This document shows, in pieces, positions 22,326 to 33,301 of a DNA stretch of 64,000 nucleotides. The position numbers and the translations under genes were made by a program. This stretch comes from Amaurobius ferox (taxonomy: Eukaryota > Arthropoda > Arachnida > Araneae > Amaurobiidae). The DNA lies in contig OX578145.1 in the NCBI GenBank assembly GCA_951213105.1, positions 9,937,191 to 10,001,190 of the forward strand, in the 5' to 3' direction. Within the stretch, counting starts at the first letter, position 1; every line of letters begins with the position of its first letter. The notes beneath the pieces are model-generated. The model searched no databases, was not told where the DNA came from, and saw only the letters and a program-made list of their open reading frames with translations.

Positions 22326-22730
22326 ATAGACCTTTCCTTACAAAGTCATTGAGATACTTCGACTTTCCTAAGAACCCTGTATATATGTTTTGTTGCATTT
22401 ATATGTCTCTTTAACTCTATCCATTTGTTGAAACATTGTTTGGGCAATAGGGTTCAATTCAAATATCTTCTTTCTCACATTTGCCGTAGTTTGTTACTTT
22501 TCGGAACAAAAGTTGTTTATATTCACGTGCAAGTATTGAAAAACAATATCCGAGTTTTGCATGATCTTGCTAAAACCAAAATATTCAAATGCAACTTCGT
22601 CGCTGAGTCCTCATTTTGTGTCCCTCTTCACATTAAATCCATTGAAAAATCCACGCAATGAGGTATTGATCTAAAATTCCTTTTCTAAATTTAATTAGAA
22701 CTGCAAACTTTTACGAAATATTTCGAACCG
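22326..22730. other. Spacer with a short repeat fragment
   Basis: Positions about 22330-22390 (cctttccttacaaagtcatt...aaccctgtatat) resemble 43460-43520 and, inverted, 42665-42730: fragments of an unnamed repeat. No gene recognised. Confidence 0.5.
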
Positions 22731-23200
22731 CCCTCTAACGATATTGGTAAAAACTCCTCCTTGAGGCATCCCCTGACTCTGGCAAAATTCACTCCGCTCT
22801 GTTTTGCCCCCCTTCATACTGCGATATTATTTTTGACCCTCTGGCTCATAACGAACGGGTTCCTCTAAATACGCGCAACACAATGGATTGTTTATTTCAA
22901 TTCTTAAGCAGTGAGTTCGGCGGATTCTTCGAGTTTTCCCGAGTGCAATCATTATCGATGGTTTGGAACAATTTTTCATCTGTTCCATCATCCCTTCCTC
23001 CCGCCCTCCATGGTTTCCTCTTCAGCGCCCGGAGTCAAAAGATGAAGAAATGCCTTTCTTCATTCCGTGAAGATGCGCTTCAAAATGACCGGGGAATGAT
23101 GAAGCGAGTTTCGAGGAAGAGAACATGGAGTCGTCCTCTGCCGCCATTTATGGGTCTGGAAGGACGGAAGTGCTGAATTGAGCGATTTGAGTGTTTCATA
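22730..23200. promoter_or_regulatory. GC-rich single-copy island
   Basis: Moderately GC-rich, non-repetitive stretch. It contains a 97-codon plus-strand frame (22883-23176) without a recognisable domain. The composition matches the other islands in this window. A regulatory role is speculative. Confidence 0.25.
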
Positions 23201-23934
23201 CGATTATAGTAGTCCGTAAAGTTTCCAATGAGTCGAACGTTTATTTCTTAAATCGGTCTCAAATAACAAATAGGTTTCATTACGTTGTGTAAAACCAACA
23301 TTTTACTTGCTATTTTTAATATCAGAAATAAATCAATATAATCCGAAATATGAAGTATAAGTTAAATAATTAAAATAATTTTGGAACCCCAGCAAGGTCG
23401 GTCCTCGATATATTGCGCGTTTCCCGACACGATATCTCGATAACGAATTGAGCGTTTCGAACAATATTTGCTATGTTAATTGCAATAAAAAAAAATGCTT
23501 TATTTTAAGCGAGATCAAATTATGTTAACAAACTCATTTTTTTTTAATGTTTTTTGTTAACCATAAAATCCAGCAAATAAAGGTTGAGAATTCTAATCTC
23601 AATTTATAAATTTATAGAAAGGACCTTCTATAAATAGATAAATTTATTTAAAAATATTTTTTGATAATTTTTTTAATATATTTTTGATAATGTGTTTTTG
23701 ATTAAATGTCTTTAATGCTGGTGTATTCTAATTCTATTGTTAAGTAATAGATTACAGGCTTTGTTCTTTCATATAAATAAGTTACTATCTAATATTTTCC
23801 ATGTCTATGAATTATATATATATATATCTATAGTTACCTTGGTTGAAACATTATCTTACCATGTATACCAGAGTTGGAGTTTTAGTACTTTCTGTAGTTA
23901 ATGCATAGTTTTCATTTTAAAATATCCAGTTTTT
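23201..23934. other. AT-rich spacer
   Basis: Nothing recognised. A short TA run lies at about 23815-23828. Confidence 0.5.
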
Positions 23935-24580
23935 ACTTTCTCTGCAATACATGGAAATGTATAAGAAAAGTATGGAAATCATGGCGAAAATCGCAATTCA
24001 AATTTTCGACGGATCAATACATTTTGGGACCTCTAGAATACGAAAAAAATTATTTTTAGCGTGACGTCTGTCTGTCTGTCTGTGCAGATGTTGTATCCAC
24101 TCTAGCTGGAAAACTAATTGACCTAATTTCATAAAATTTGGTAGGTAAGTCCCTTGGGGATAACCCTAGTGCTGATTAGATTTTGGTATGATTCGGAAAA
24201 AGGAACCTGCCGAAATAGCCTGCAAAAATCGTTAAATCTAAAAATAAAAGACTGAGTATGCTCAATTAATATATCAATTAAATGCTTATTTTATACGTAA
24301 TTTTTATGACAAAAAGAATGAAACCAATTCCATTACTCTAGGATTAGCCGTTCTCTATATATTTTAGTTTTTTCGCATTCTCGCTACGCCAAATTTGAAA
24401 AATAAGGCCAGTTACCAAATGAGAACGAAAATTGAATTAGAAGTGCAAATTCAGTGTCATTTTCAATAATTATGGGTGTTATTTTGTGCAATTAAACTCA
24501 ATTTAATGAATTATTGAAAAAATAAAGAGAACGTGACTATGAGTCTGCTGGGAAAGTCATATGCTGCCCACATCAGATTT
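23935..24580 (+). mobile_element. Family B element, copy B1
   Basis: The 5' palindrome is imperfect (ACTTTCTCTGCA...TGTATAAGAAAAGT), followed by the caattcaaattttcgacgga block, gggacctctagaatacg and a tctg microsatellite (24067-24083). The tcataaaatttggtaggtaa block comes next. It ends gggaaagtcatatgctgccc acatcagattt, the same last 30 bases as family A. Confidence 0.82.
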
Positions 24581-26262
24581 TTTTTATTTAGATAAATAAA
24601 TATATATAAATTAAGTATATGAAACAATTTCTGTGCCTTTCACAATTTTCCAAATTCCAGTAGTAATTTGACGTAACCTGATTAATTTGAAAATATAAAA
24701 TCAAAATTACAGAAATTAATAACAGTTTATACGAAATGATTGACACGGCATAAAATGTCTAAAACTATTTTATTTATAATTCAATTTTCTGTGACATATC
24801 CAGCAAATCAGCCTGAAAAAAAATGGAAGCTTAAAAATAATTCCACCTTAAACAACTTGATTCACTGTTCTATTTATTCTCAGGATTCGAAAAAAAGTTG
24901 CAAGTTAAACATCTCGAATCATTATAATGTAAAAATAATTATTTTAAACAATTCGTAAACTATAAAAGAAATATATTTTTAAAAGTATATCAAAACATAA
25001 CTGCAGATTTAGAAACAATATGCAAATTTGAAATCCTTGCTATGCTGGTCAAAACTTTCGATTAAGTATTATAATTATTATATTAGTAAAATATGAATAA
25101 TACTTACACACACAATGCGGGAATCGTTAATTATCAACAGGATTATATTCTTGTATTTTGATGATTGAAATTGATTTACTAAATTGGAAGTTAATAAATA
25201 TTTAAAGAAAGAAAAAAGAACTGGATATAATTTAAAACAAACTCTTTTCGTTATACAGTATATTGACACTTATGCAGTTTATTGTGATTTTTGAAGTTTT
25301 ATTCGATTTAATCATTCAGAAAAGGTTTGCATTTGATTAAATATCTTAATATTATTTAATGTCGTTTAACTTATGATATTATAGCAATCCAAAGAGATTA
25401 AATTATTGCATATTTTAATCTATAAAATGAGTTCATACTGAACAGAAAGGAATTAAACCAATTAATAAATTTGATAAAATGAATATTTAAAAATACTTAA
25501 CCCTACCAACATTTATGCTTGAATATTATGGAAACACATATAATTTCCAGTGTGAATAACAAAAGGACTTGGTCAGTGGAATTAATCTCCCTCAAGTGGG
25601 GACTAAACAAAGTTTCTCCCCACTTCATAAGTTTTATCCTTCCTAATTCTTCCTCAATGACATCTCACTCGCTTGCCTAATTCCTCCTCAATGATTTCTC
25701 TCCCTCACAGTGAGGGACAAGGCATTGAGTAAGAACTGATAACCAGGTAATATATTACCCCAATCCCTCCTAAATGTTTTTTCTGAGGTGTGATTTCAGT
25801 ATGGTTAAACTCCTTGGGATACAACACATAAAAGTTTTTTTCCACGATTTTTCACTAGTTTTCATAAACCTCAGATTTAGGACATGGGGAATAATTTAAT
25901 TATGTGTACTTATTAGTTAATATATATTACGTGCATTTTATAAAATCATCTAGGTTCTTCCTAAACATTTAAAAAGAACATTTTAATTTTAATTCTTATA
26001 CGATATTTACATTATTTTAATGAGCAAATTTTAACTGATTTTAACAATCACCATTTAAACAAAGCAAATAATAATGAGCAAATTTTAACTGATTTTAACA
26101 CATCATTTAAACTTGTAATTTATAAACATTGAAAAATCTGTTTAGGGTTATTTATTTTCAGTTTTAATGATTATGAAGCTCAATAAATTGCTTTGAGACT
26201 TTAGTTTGCTCGTTACCAAAAGAAATATACTAGGCTTAGTGCTCACAATACAAACTTATGTG
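24581..26262. other. AT-rich spacer
   Basis: No gene recognised. A local duplication (taattcctcctcaatga type) lies near 25645-25695. Confidence 0.5.
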
Positions 26263-26475
26263 GACTCGAACAAACCATACCTCCTATAACAGTCGAACCA
26301 ATCGTATCTTCTACGAAACTCGAAACAGTCATACCTCTTATGAAATTTGAACCAAACGTACCTCCTACGAAATTCGAACAATCTTAATTCTTACGAAATT
26401 CTAGCCAATCATACCTCGTGCAATACTTGAACCAATCGTACCTCTTACGAAACTCGAATCAATCGCCTATGAAAT
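26263..26475. repeat. 30-bp minisatellite, array 1
   Basis: Degenerate units on the theme tacctcctacgaaactcgaa + ccaatcg, about 30 bp each, around 7 units. The unit order matches a stretch inside array 2 (28128-28362), including shared variants such as cctcctataacaatcg, acagtcatacctcttatg and caatcatacctcgt. It is therefore a duplicate of part of array 2 or the reverse. Confidence 0.88.
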
Positions 26476-27816
26476 CACTTTTCCTGCAGACTCATATTTT
26501 TCTTGATATAGTCTGCATTGCATTTAAAACGCTCCCCACAATTTAAAATGTTAGAGATGGGGTGGCCTAAGAATGACAAGAGGTACTGGGGTTGCCAATC
26601 AGGCTGGCTATAATACTAGAGCCTTATTTTAAACTCTACCATCCAAATAATAGATAAAATTGTTCTTATTTGAAATTATATCCAATTTGTAGTTTTAAAA
26701 TATTTTAGTTTTTATTGGGCGACTTGGCGCCTTTTAAAATATCGCCAGCTCACCAAAATAAAAATGAAAACTAAGGGAACAGTTTATCATACAGCTGATT
26801 TGCTTTATCATTAAAAATTACGTTTAAAATAATCATTTAATTAATAAACTTAAGCATATTTCGCATTTTTTTTAATTTCTGAAAATTTTGATACAAAAGT
26901 TTATACTCTAAAAAATACTAAAATAGGCTGTGCCATACAAAAGGTTTATACCATAAATATTATACCACATAATTAAATGTTTTAATCATATTTCTAAATT
27001 AATATCTTATGCATATGCGAGTTAAAACCACGGTTTGAAAAATAATGTTTTCCTCTTGAATTTTTTATTCTTTAAGAATTTATTCGAGTGAAATTTCTCA
27101 ATAAGTACGAATCAAAAGTGCCGTATTTAAACGAACATCTTAGCATTGAGTAAAATTTTGAGACATTGAATCAAATATTTAAAGACATTATATTTTTAAT
27201 TGGTAAGGGAAAACCCATAAAATGAAATGAAAGTTTCGAGTCTTGGATGTGTAAAGGTCTAATATATTGCTAAATATACTATTCATTTTGATAGAAAATA
27301 AAGTAGGATTTTCATATACAACTATATTATGAACGGATATTGGTTTGATACGTTTCAAGCTGAAATTAACAATCTACTAAATAGTAAATATCTACGCTGT
27401 ACATCTACGTCTGCATACCATTCGAATCCATCTGTTGTCGAGACAGTCAGTCCTTCGAATTGGTTTCCAAGGAAACAACTAAATAATTATAGCTTCATTT
27501 AGTACTTTCTGGGGATTGAAAATATATTAGTACATCCGGTGACAAAATTTTTTATCCTGAACTGAAATATGATATTTATTGAAGGGCAACAAATACTTTG
27601 CTGTGTAGAGGCAGAATATATATTGGAATGGAAAATTTCTGCAATCAAATCACATTGAAAAATTACCATTATGACCTCACTTATGGAGAATGAGACCCAT
27701 GGCTAAATCGGATATGAATTTCTATTTTTAATACAATTTTGAAGTGCAAAATTCATTTTCTTTACAGTAAATGAACACATTATCTGATTTTTAGAAGGTG
27801 CTTTTTATTTGAATAC
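26476..27816. other. AT-rich spacer between the two minisatellite arrays
   Basis: No gene recognised. At about 26715-26760 a gggcgacttggcg/tcgccagctcacc patch resembles the TTGGCG cluster of family A, possibly a small remnant. Confidence 0.45.
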
Positions 27817-28425
27817 ATACCTCATATGAAACTCGAACCAATCGTACCTTCTACAAAACTCGATCCAATCATACCTCCTACGAAATTCGAACCAATTATA
27901 TCGCCTGCGAAACTCGAACCAATCGTATGACTTTCAAAACTCGAGAAAATCGTACTGTTTTCGAAACTCGAACAGATCGCACCTCTTAGGAAACACGAAC
28001 CAATCGTACCACGTACGAAACCCAGGCCAATCGTATCGCTTGCGAAATTCTAGCCAATCACACTTTTATAAAACTTGAACCAATCATGCCACGTATGAAA
28101 CTCGAGCCAACCGTACCTTTTACGAAACTCGAACAAACCATACCTCCTATAACAATCGAGCCAATCGTATCTTCTACGAAACTCGAAACAGTCATACCTC
28201 TTATGAAACTTGAACCAAACGTACCTCCTACGAAATTTGAACAATCTTACTTCTTACGAAACTCTAGCCAATCATACCTCGTACGATACTTGAACCAATC
28301 GTACCTCCTACGAAACGCGACCAATCGTACCTTTTACAAACTCGAATCAATCGCTTATGAAATTCAAGCGATTCATTCCTCTTTGAACCTCGAACCAATT
28401 TAATCTACTACAAATTCGAATGCAA
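27817..28425. repeat. 30-bp minisatellite, array 2 (about 20 units)
   Basis: Same unit as array 1. Because the period is a multiple of three, frames stay open on both strands (105 codons plus, 64 codons minus) and give ten-residue repeats such as PTKLE(P/T). The unit-to-unit changes do not favour synonymous sites in any obvious way. I treat the frames as by-products of the repeat. Confidence 0.88.
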
Positions 28426-28860
28426 TGGTACGTTACTTTATCTGTGATAATAATTTTGTATATCAAGCTCCAAATATACCGAATACGTTTAGTAACTTTG
28501 AAATATTGATGTGTGCACACTGAAATCAGGAGCGAGCGAACCGAAGGCAGAGCTCACTATACCGTAAATAATTTTAACTAAGAGTCATTTTGCTAATTTC
28601 TTTGCATATGATATATTTCCGTATTGTAGATATAACTTATTGTGGGCTCGCCCAAAATTATTTTACAATTATCCAGCTGATATAATAGTAGAAAGCATGA
28701 TCCCATTTTTGTGATTTTGTAGGTACTATATCCCCATCCATTGGTATAGTAGCTACGTTCTGCGTGATGTCACATGAAAACCAGCTGAGAGCGTAACGAC
28801 ATAATTAGCATCGGTAGGTATAGTTGAAAACTTTTTCAATTTCTGAATTCGAGTCAAATT
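28426..28860. other. Spacer
   Basis: No gene or repeat recognised. Confidence 0.45.
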
Positions 28861-29420
28861 TGGGGTATCCAGAACCATGACCCCGATGTCAATCAAGCCC
28901 TATGGTCGTCATACAGATGCCAAAGAGAAACCGTAGAAGTTCAAAGATGGCTCCTCATATTACCTAGCCTGGAGTTCTTGCCACTCCACATTGTAGAGAT
29001 GCGAGGAGGTCGGCAAGAGTGACGTCATCTAATTATCTCGCTTGGCGTCGCCGCCGAGGGGGAGGGGTCTCACGGCAACTAATTTATGCGCCAAGGTAAA
29101 CCGGAATGTCAAGTGGATGTTGTTGAGCAAAGCGTCGCTCGCTAATTGGACCTCTCTCTCTCTCAGCATGTGGGAAAGTCTCCTCATTAAACGACCCCCT
29201 CCTCCCCCCTCGGCACTCCATACCGTTCGGATGTTTGACGATTTTTGCTGTTCTCCCCACCCTCCCCATCTTATCTCCCAATTTATTATTATTCTGAGGA
29301 CTTTTGATGTTCTAGTCGAGCGAGGAAGAGTTGTGCTGATTTTGGCTTCTTGAGCTGAGGGAAATTGAAAAAAGTCGCGTCGTTACCTCCACCTGTGAGG
29401 TGTGACGTCACGACGACAGA
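28860..29420. promoter_or_regulatory. GC-rich island with two CRE palindromes
   Basis: Non-repetitive, GC-rich. It carries the perfect octamer TGACGTCA at 29020-29027 and 29403-29410 (CRE/ATF-type site) and TAAT-core motifs in GC surroundings (tctaattatctc, gcaactaatttatg, gctaattggacc). Frames here have no domain. It looks like a cis-regulatory or conserved non-coding element; inference. Confidence 0.4.
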
Positions 29421-30441
29421 TGTCGGAGTGAGGAATTTCATGAGAGGAGATTTCGCTATTATTATTTTTTTTTTTTGCATTTCTCTTATTTGTTTTGCGA
29501 GTGATGCTAGTTTCATATAACAAAATAGCCGTCGAACAGCAATTTTGAACACAGGTAAACTGGATCGAGTTGAGTTGTTTAGACACTGCTTTACGTTCAT
29601 TTTATGTACATGGAGGGGGCTAATTTAATTAAAAGGCGAATTTAAAGGGGATCCCAGACTACTACAAGCTTTTAAAATATACCCTGGATGATTGAACTTG
29701 GAAAGAAAAGATATATGATCGTTTTATTTTAAGATCTATGCCCTGAATTCAAAATTCGAACGTATGGATTGGAAAGCCAGACCACAAATCGTTCAACTAC
29801 AATAAATAATGTCTCTTTGGAAGTTTCAGGTGAAAAAATTAATTACGTAGAAATTATCATTATAAACCGAATTTTGGGGAATTACTAAAAAGAGAAGAAC
29901 ACAGTAAAGTGCACAGGAATGTGTGAAAATGCGCATAATAATTCGTTAAATAGTACTCGTTCATTTTATTACTACTCGTTCATAATTGTTGTAATTAATG
30001 GTTAATAGTAATTGAAAGTTGTATGTGTATTTAACGATTATACGTACTTAACGATTCATCAATGATAACCAAACAGCAATAATCGGCATGTGCTCAAAAT
30101 CGACATGTGCTGTAACGATACCTGTGTAAAACAGAAATATGTTTAAAACGGAATTGCAATAAAAATTTCAACAAGAGGGAATTTGGTCAAGACAGGAATT
30201 TTGCTTAATGCTTAAATATTTTACAGTCTAAAATGACCGAATGTTCTATAAAAACTTTGTAAAGACGGAAATCTGCCATAATTATTTAATTCTATTATTC
30301 CAAAATAAATATTAGACTTTCTGTGGAATTTCCGAAGATGGGGTTTCAATTTCAAATGCATAATCATATTCAATTCATTCATTCTATTTCACTGAAATTC
30401 GCAAAATGATTTCAAATTGTACTTAAGATTAAAGTAATATT
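29421..30441. other. AT-rich spacer
   Basis: Nothing recognised apart from a T homopolymer at about 29465-29476. Confidence 0.5.
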
Positions 30442-30577
30442 ACTTTCCCTACATACATAGTACGTAGCATAGGAAAGTGTTGTGACGGGGTCGAAAATTT
30501 GAGTTTTCGACGGACGAGCACGTTTCAAGCATCCCTGAACTCGAATCGAACGCTTTTGAGGTGGTGTATTTTTGTGA
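30442..30577 (+). mobile_element. Family A element, 5' end only
   Basis: Palindromic end (ACTTTCCCT...AGGAAAGT, 30442-30478), gacggggtcgaaaatttgag, then agcacgtttcaagcatccct and ttttgaggtggtgt. It breaks off where the gt microsatellite should start. Confidence 0.8.
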
Positions 30578-30702
30578 ATGTTTGAATTATCTACCACTTT
30601 CTTGTCGTTTTTGCCGATACAGTGTATAGATGGCGCTGTTCATTTTCATCTTCCGCCAAGCGGTGGTAGTTGTATGCATGGACTCGAGATGTAGTCTGTG
30701 TT

Positions 30703-30788
30703 GATGTCTGTAATGTGAAAGACCCAGGCCACCCGACTCACCCTAGGGTATGAGCAGCTGGTTGAGTGACCGGGATGTCTGTAATGTG
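30703..30788 (+). mobile_element. 56-bp 5'-truncated SINE1 with 15-bp target duplication
   Basis: The insert at 30718-30773 (aaagacccaggccacccgac...) matches the SINE1 tail at 43332-43390 in order (caggcc, ccgactca, agcag). It is bracketed by the exact direct repeat GATGTCTGTAATGTG (30703-30717 and 30774-30788). This is a target-primed retrotransposition event that kept only the 3' tail. Confidence 0.85.
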
Positions 30789-30947
30789 TTGTAGTTGTTA
30801 TTAAAAATGTGCATATAGTAATTTCTCGTCATGCTTTGCTTCAATAGCCCAATCTATACCCGATCCTTAAATCAAATTATGTATGTGTGTATGCATGCTT
30901 GTATGTATGTATCTGTGGAAGCTATATCTCACGAACGAATGGAACGT

Positions 30948-31445
30948 TTGTAAAGAGCCTTGCTGCCCCAACCGGGAATTGAACCTTGGGTCTCCAAACT
31001 GGTCGGCCGATGCTCTACAGTTGAGCTACTGGGACGAAATTGCAAACGCTTATCGTCGAAGTGGACTCTGCATTCTCCACGCTCTAATGTCAAATTGGCG
31101 GACAACTGACCATCTGACTGACCACTTCCTGCTATTTTTACTTCAGGTTAGCCTCCTGATACTACTATTTTTACCCAGATTAGTATCCTACGTGATCGTT
31201 GTCCTCGTGATTTGAAATCGGCACTCAATCTTCCAGAGTCCACTGAATCTGTACTAGTCGTACTAAGGTCACTTTCAGACCTCCGACATCTTTGTACTAA
31301 CCTACAGGGTTGATTTATTCGGGCGTCATTGTATGTCGGGCTTTCCCAACCTGGAGTCAAACCCCGAACGGGTCAGCCGACGGTCTACCGTTGAGTTACT
31401 GGGACGAAATGGCAAGTTCTTATCGTCGCAGTGGAATCTGCACTT
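30948..31445 (-). mobile_element. Dimeric tRNA-derived SINE2, second copy
   Basis: Same order as at 21812: a head at about 31410-31345 (its 3' part altered), a body (31330-31080), a head (31040-30955), then tttacaaacg. Box A (tagctcaactgtagagc) and box B (aggttcaattccc) are still visible in the terminal head. Confidence 0.82.
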
Positions 31446-32293
31446 TCGAAAAAAAAAATTAGTACGATTATTACAATTTGTGAACACTAGAACCCTATCG
31501 ACTTTAAACACGACTTTGAATGATATAAATGATCACTCGAACTGAAAGGAAATGCATGCTCAATTGAGTGAAGCTAGGCGATATTTTTGACGGCGTGGAA
31601 ATAATTTGATTTTGGAAAAATATATTACTAAAAACATAGGGATATTTTAAAAAAATATTATATCGGAATAAATTAATAATATTATATCATAATGTCCATA
31701 ATAATAAAAGAAAGGATCTGTCTGTGTGTTTGTTTGTCCGCTGTTCAACATCTATGGCACTTACAGATATGAAGTTTCTCGCACACTGTAGCATGTATTG
31801 TAATCGGGATGAATGCGCCTCGAAGGCCTTTTTCCAAATTTTAAATTATTCCAAATTTTAAATTAGATGCTTTAATGCATTTTTAATATCTAAAATCAAC
31901 TAATCCCCGGCTAAGAAACTTAAATAACATAATTAGGCACTTATCGAGGATTTGAAGGAATCTTGGGGTAGAATATAGGTAAGAATACAGGTATAGATAG
32001 AAGTATATAGGTGGGGATCGACAATAAATTATACAGGTATTTGATGAGTCCTATTTTAATTATCCAAGTGAATATTAATTGCTTTTTGATTAACCGAGAC
32101 AATGCCGCTCATTTCATTTTCCAATTTTAAACATAATTTTATTAATAAGGTTGGACATGTTACCCGAGATTTCTACTTTAGTATTCTGAGAGGACCAAAG
32201 AGAACTAACTGATAGGATTAGAAATAAAGCAGGTAAACAGCTGTAGAAAAATTAAATTTTGCAAGATGAAGGTCTACTTTTAAAGGACCAATA
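31446..32293. other. AT-rich spacer with a possible repeat 5' end
   Basis: At about 31690-31735 a run of aataataaaagaaaggatct followed by gtctgtgtgtttgtttgtcc resembles the leader of the Helitron-like copies. I found no matching 3' end. Confidence 0.4.
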
Positions 32294-32301
32294 CATAGGA
32301 C

Positions 32302-33293
32302 TAGTGGTTGGAAAAACTATGCTTTATTATTGTAGTGATCTACAACTACAATTGCATTATGTTAAATGCAGTTAACTACAACTACTTTTTCTAAAAAACT
32401 AGTGACTACGTACTACTTTTTAAATGTAGTCATTATATAACTACTTTTATAAGACGAATTTTGCCATAGCTTCAATTTACACAAAAGGTTGAGGATATGG
32501 GTATACTGTTGTCATTTAACATACTTATTCTGAATAATTAAAATTGACTGATCAACTTACCAATCTTTACGCTTTTACCCACTTCTGAAAACAGTAAAAT
32601 AAAATAAAAGTATAAACTTTAAAATCAAAGACAACCAAAAATAGGTTTTAAAGTCCTTTAATAAAATCTCCTTTCCTCGACATACAAAATGGGTGATGAA
32701 GGACATTGTGATACCCTGCATCACCCACAATTGGTCGTGTACTTTTTGTACGTCGAGGAAAGGAGATTTTATGATTTTATTAAAGAACTTTTAAGCCTAT
32801 TTTTGGCTGTCTTTGATTTTGAAGTTTAATTACAGTTGACGTGTATCCATTTTATTTATTAAAAGTATAAAATAAAATAAAAGTAAAAACTATTTATTCA
32901 AAAACATGTTTGTTCATTTTGAGTAAAATTTGCATTTCAAAATTGCAATCACATAAGCAGGATCTTTTGGGACATAACACATCTGAATATATCCATATAA
33001 AAAATCAATTTCATGAGGTAATGGTCTTCCTAACCCTGCAGCCATTCATCGTACATCCAATTTCGTACAAATGAAGAAAGGGCGATCACCTGATATGTAG
33101 AATGGCACCTTGTTTGCTTACTGAAGTAACGTTAAAAGTAGCGTCCAAACTCGATACAAAGGAGTGATTTATTGTATCCCGCTACTCATTACACTAGTTA
33201 TTTTTTAAAAGTAGCGCGTTACACTACAAACTACGAGAAAAAGTAGTGATTACGGTAGTTTCGCTATCTGTAGCGTGCTACTTCCGACCACTG
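32302..33293. mobile_element. hAT-like non-autonomous element (992 bp) with 8-bp target duplication
   Basis: The exact 8-bp direct repeat CATAGGAC flanks both sides (32294-32301 and 33294-33301). The ends are inverted: TAGTGGTTGG at the left and ...CCGACCACTG at the right (CAGTGGTCGG in reverse). The 8-bp duplication and CAGTG-type end are hAT hallmarks. Near both ends are GTAGT/ACTAC- and GTAGC-rich tracts that pair across the element. No transposase is present. A foldback MITE (32618-32826) is nested inside. Confidence 0.88.
32618..32826. mobile_element. Foldback MITE nested in the hAT-like element
   Basis: The left arm (ctttaaaatcaaagacaacc ... tctcctttcctcgac) is complementary to the right arm (gtcgaggaaaggagatttta ... 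gtctttgattttgaag). The arms are roughly 75-85 bp around a spacer of about 45 bp. The same family is at 16125-17215. Confidence 0.85.
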
Positions 33294-33301
33294 CATAGGA
33301 C

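Noticed and set aside
26263..28425. CRISPR-like array or repetitive protein gene
   Set aside because: Units are contiguous degenerate 30-mers without unique spacers, in a eukaryotic genome. Both strands stay open only because the period is divisible by three.
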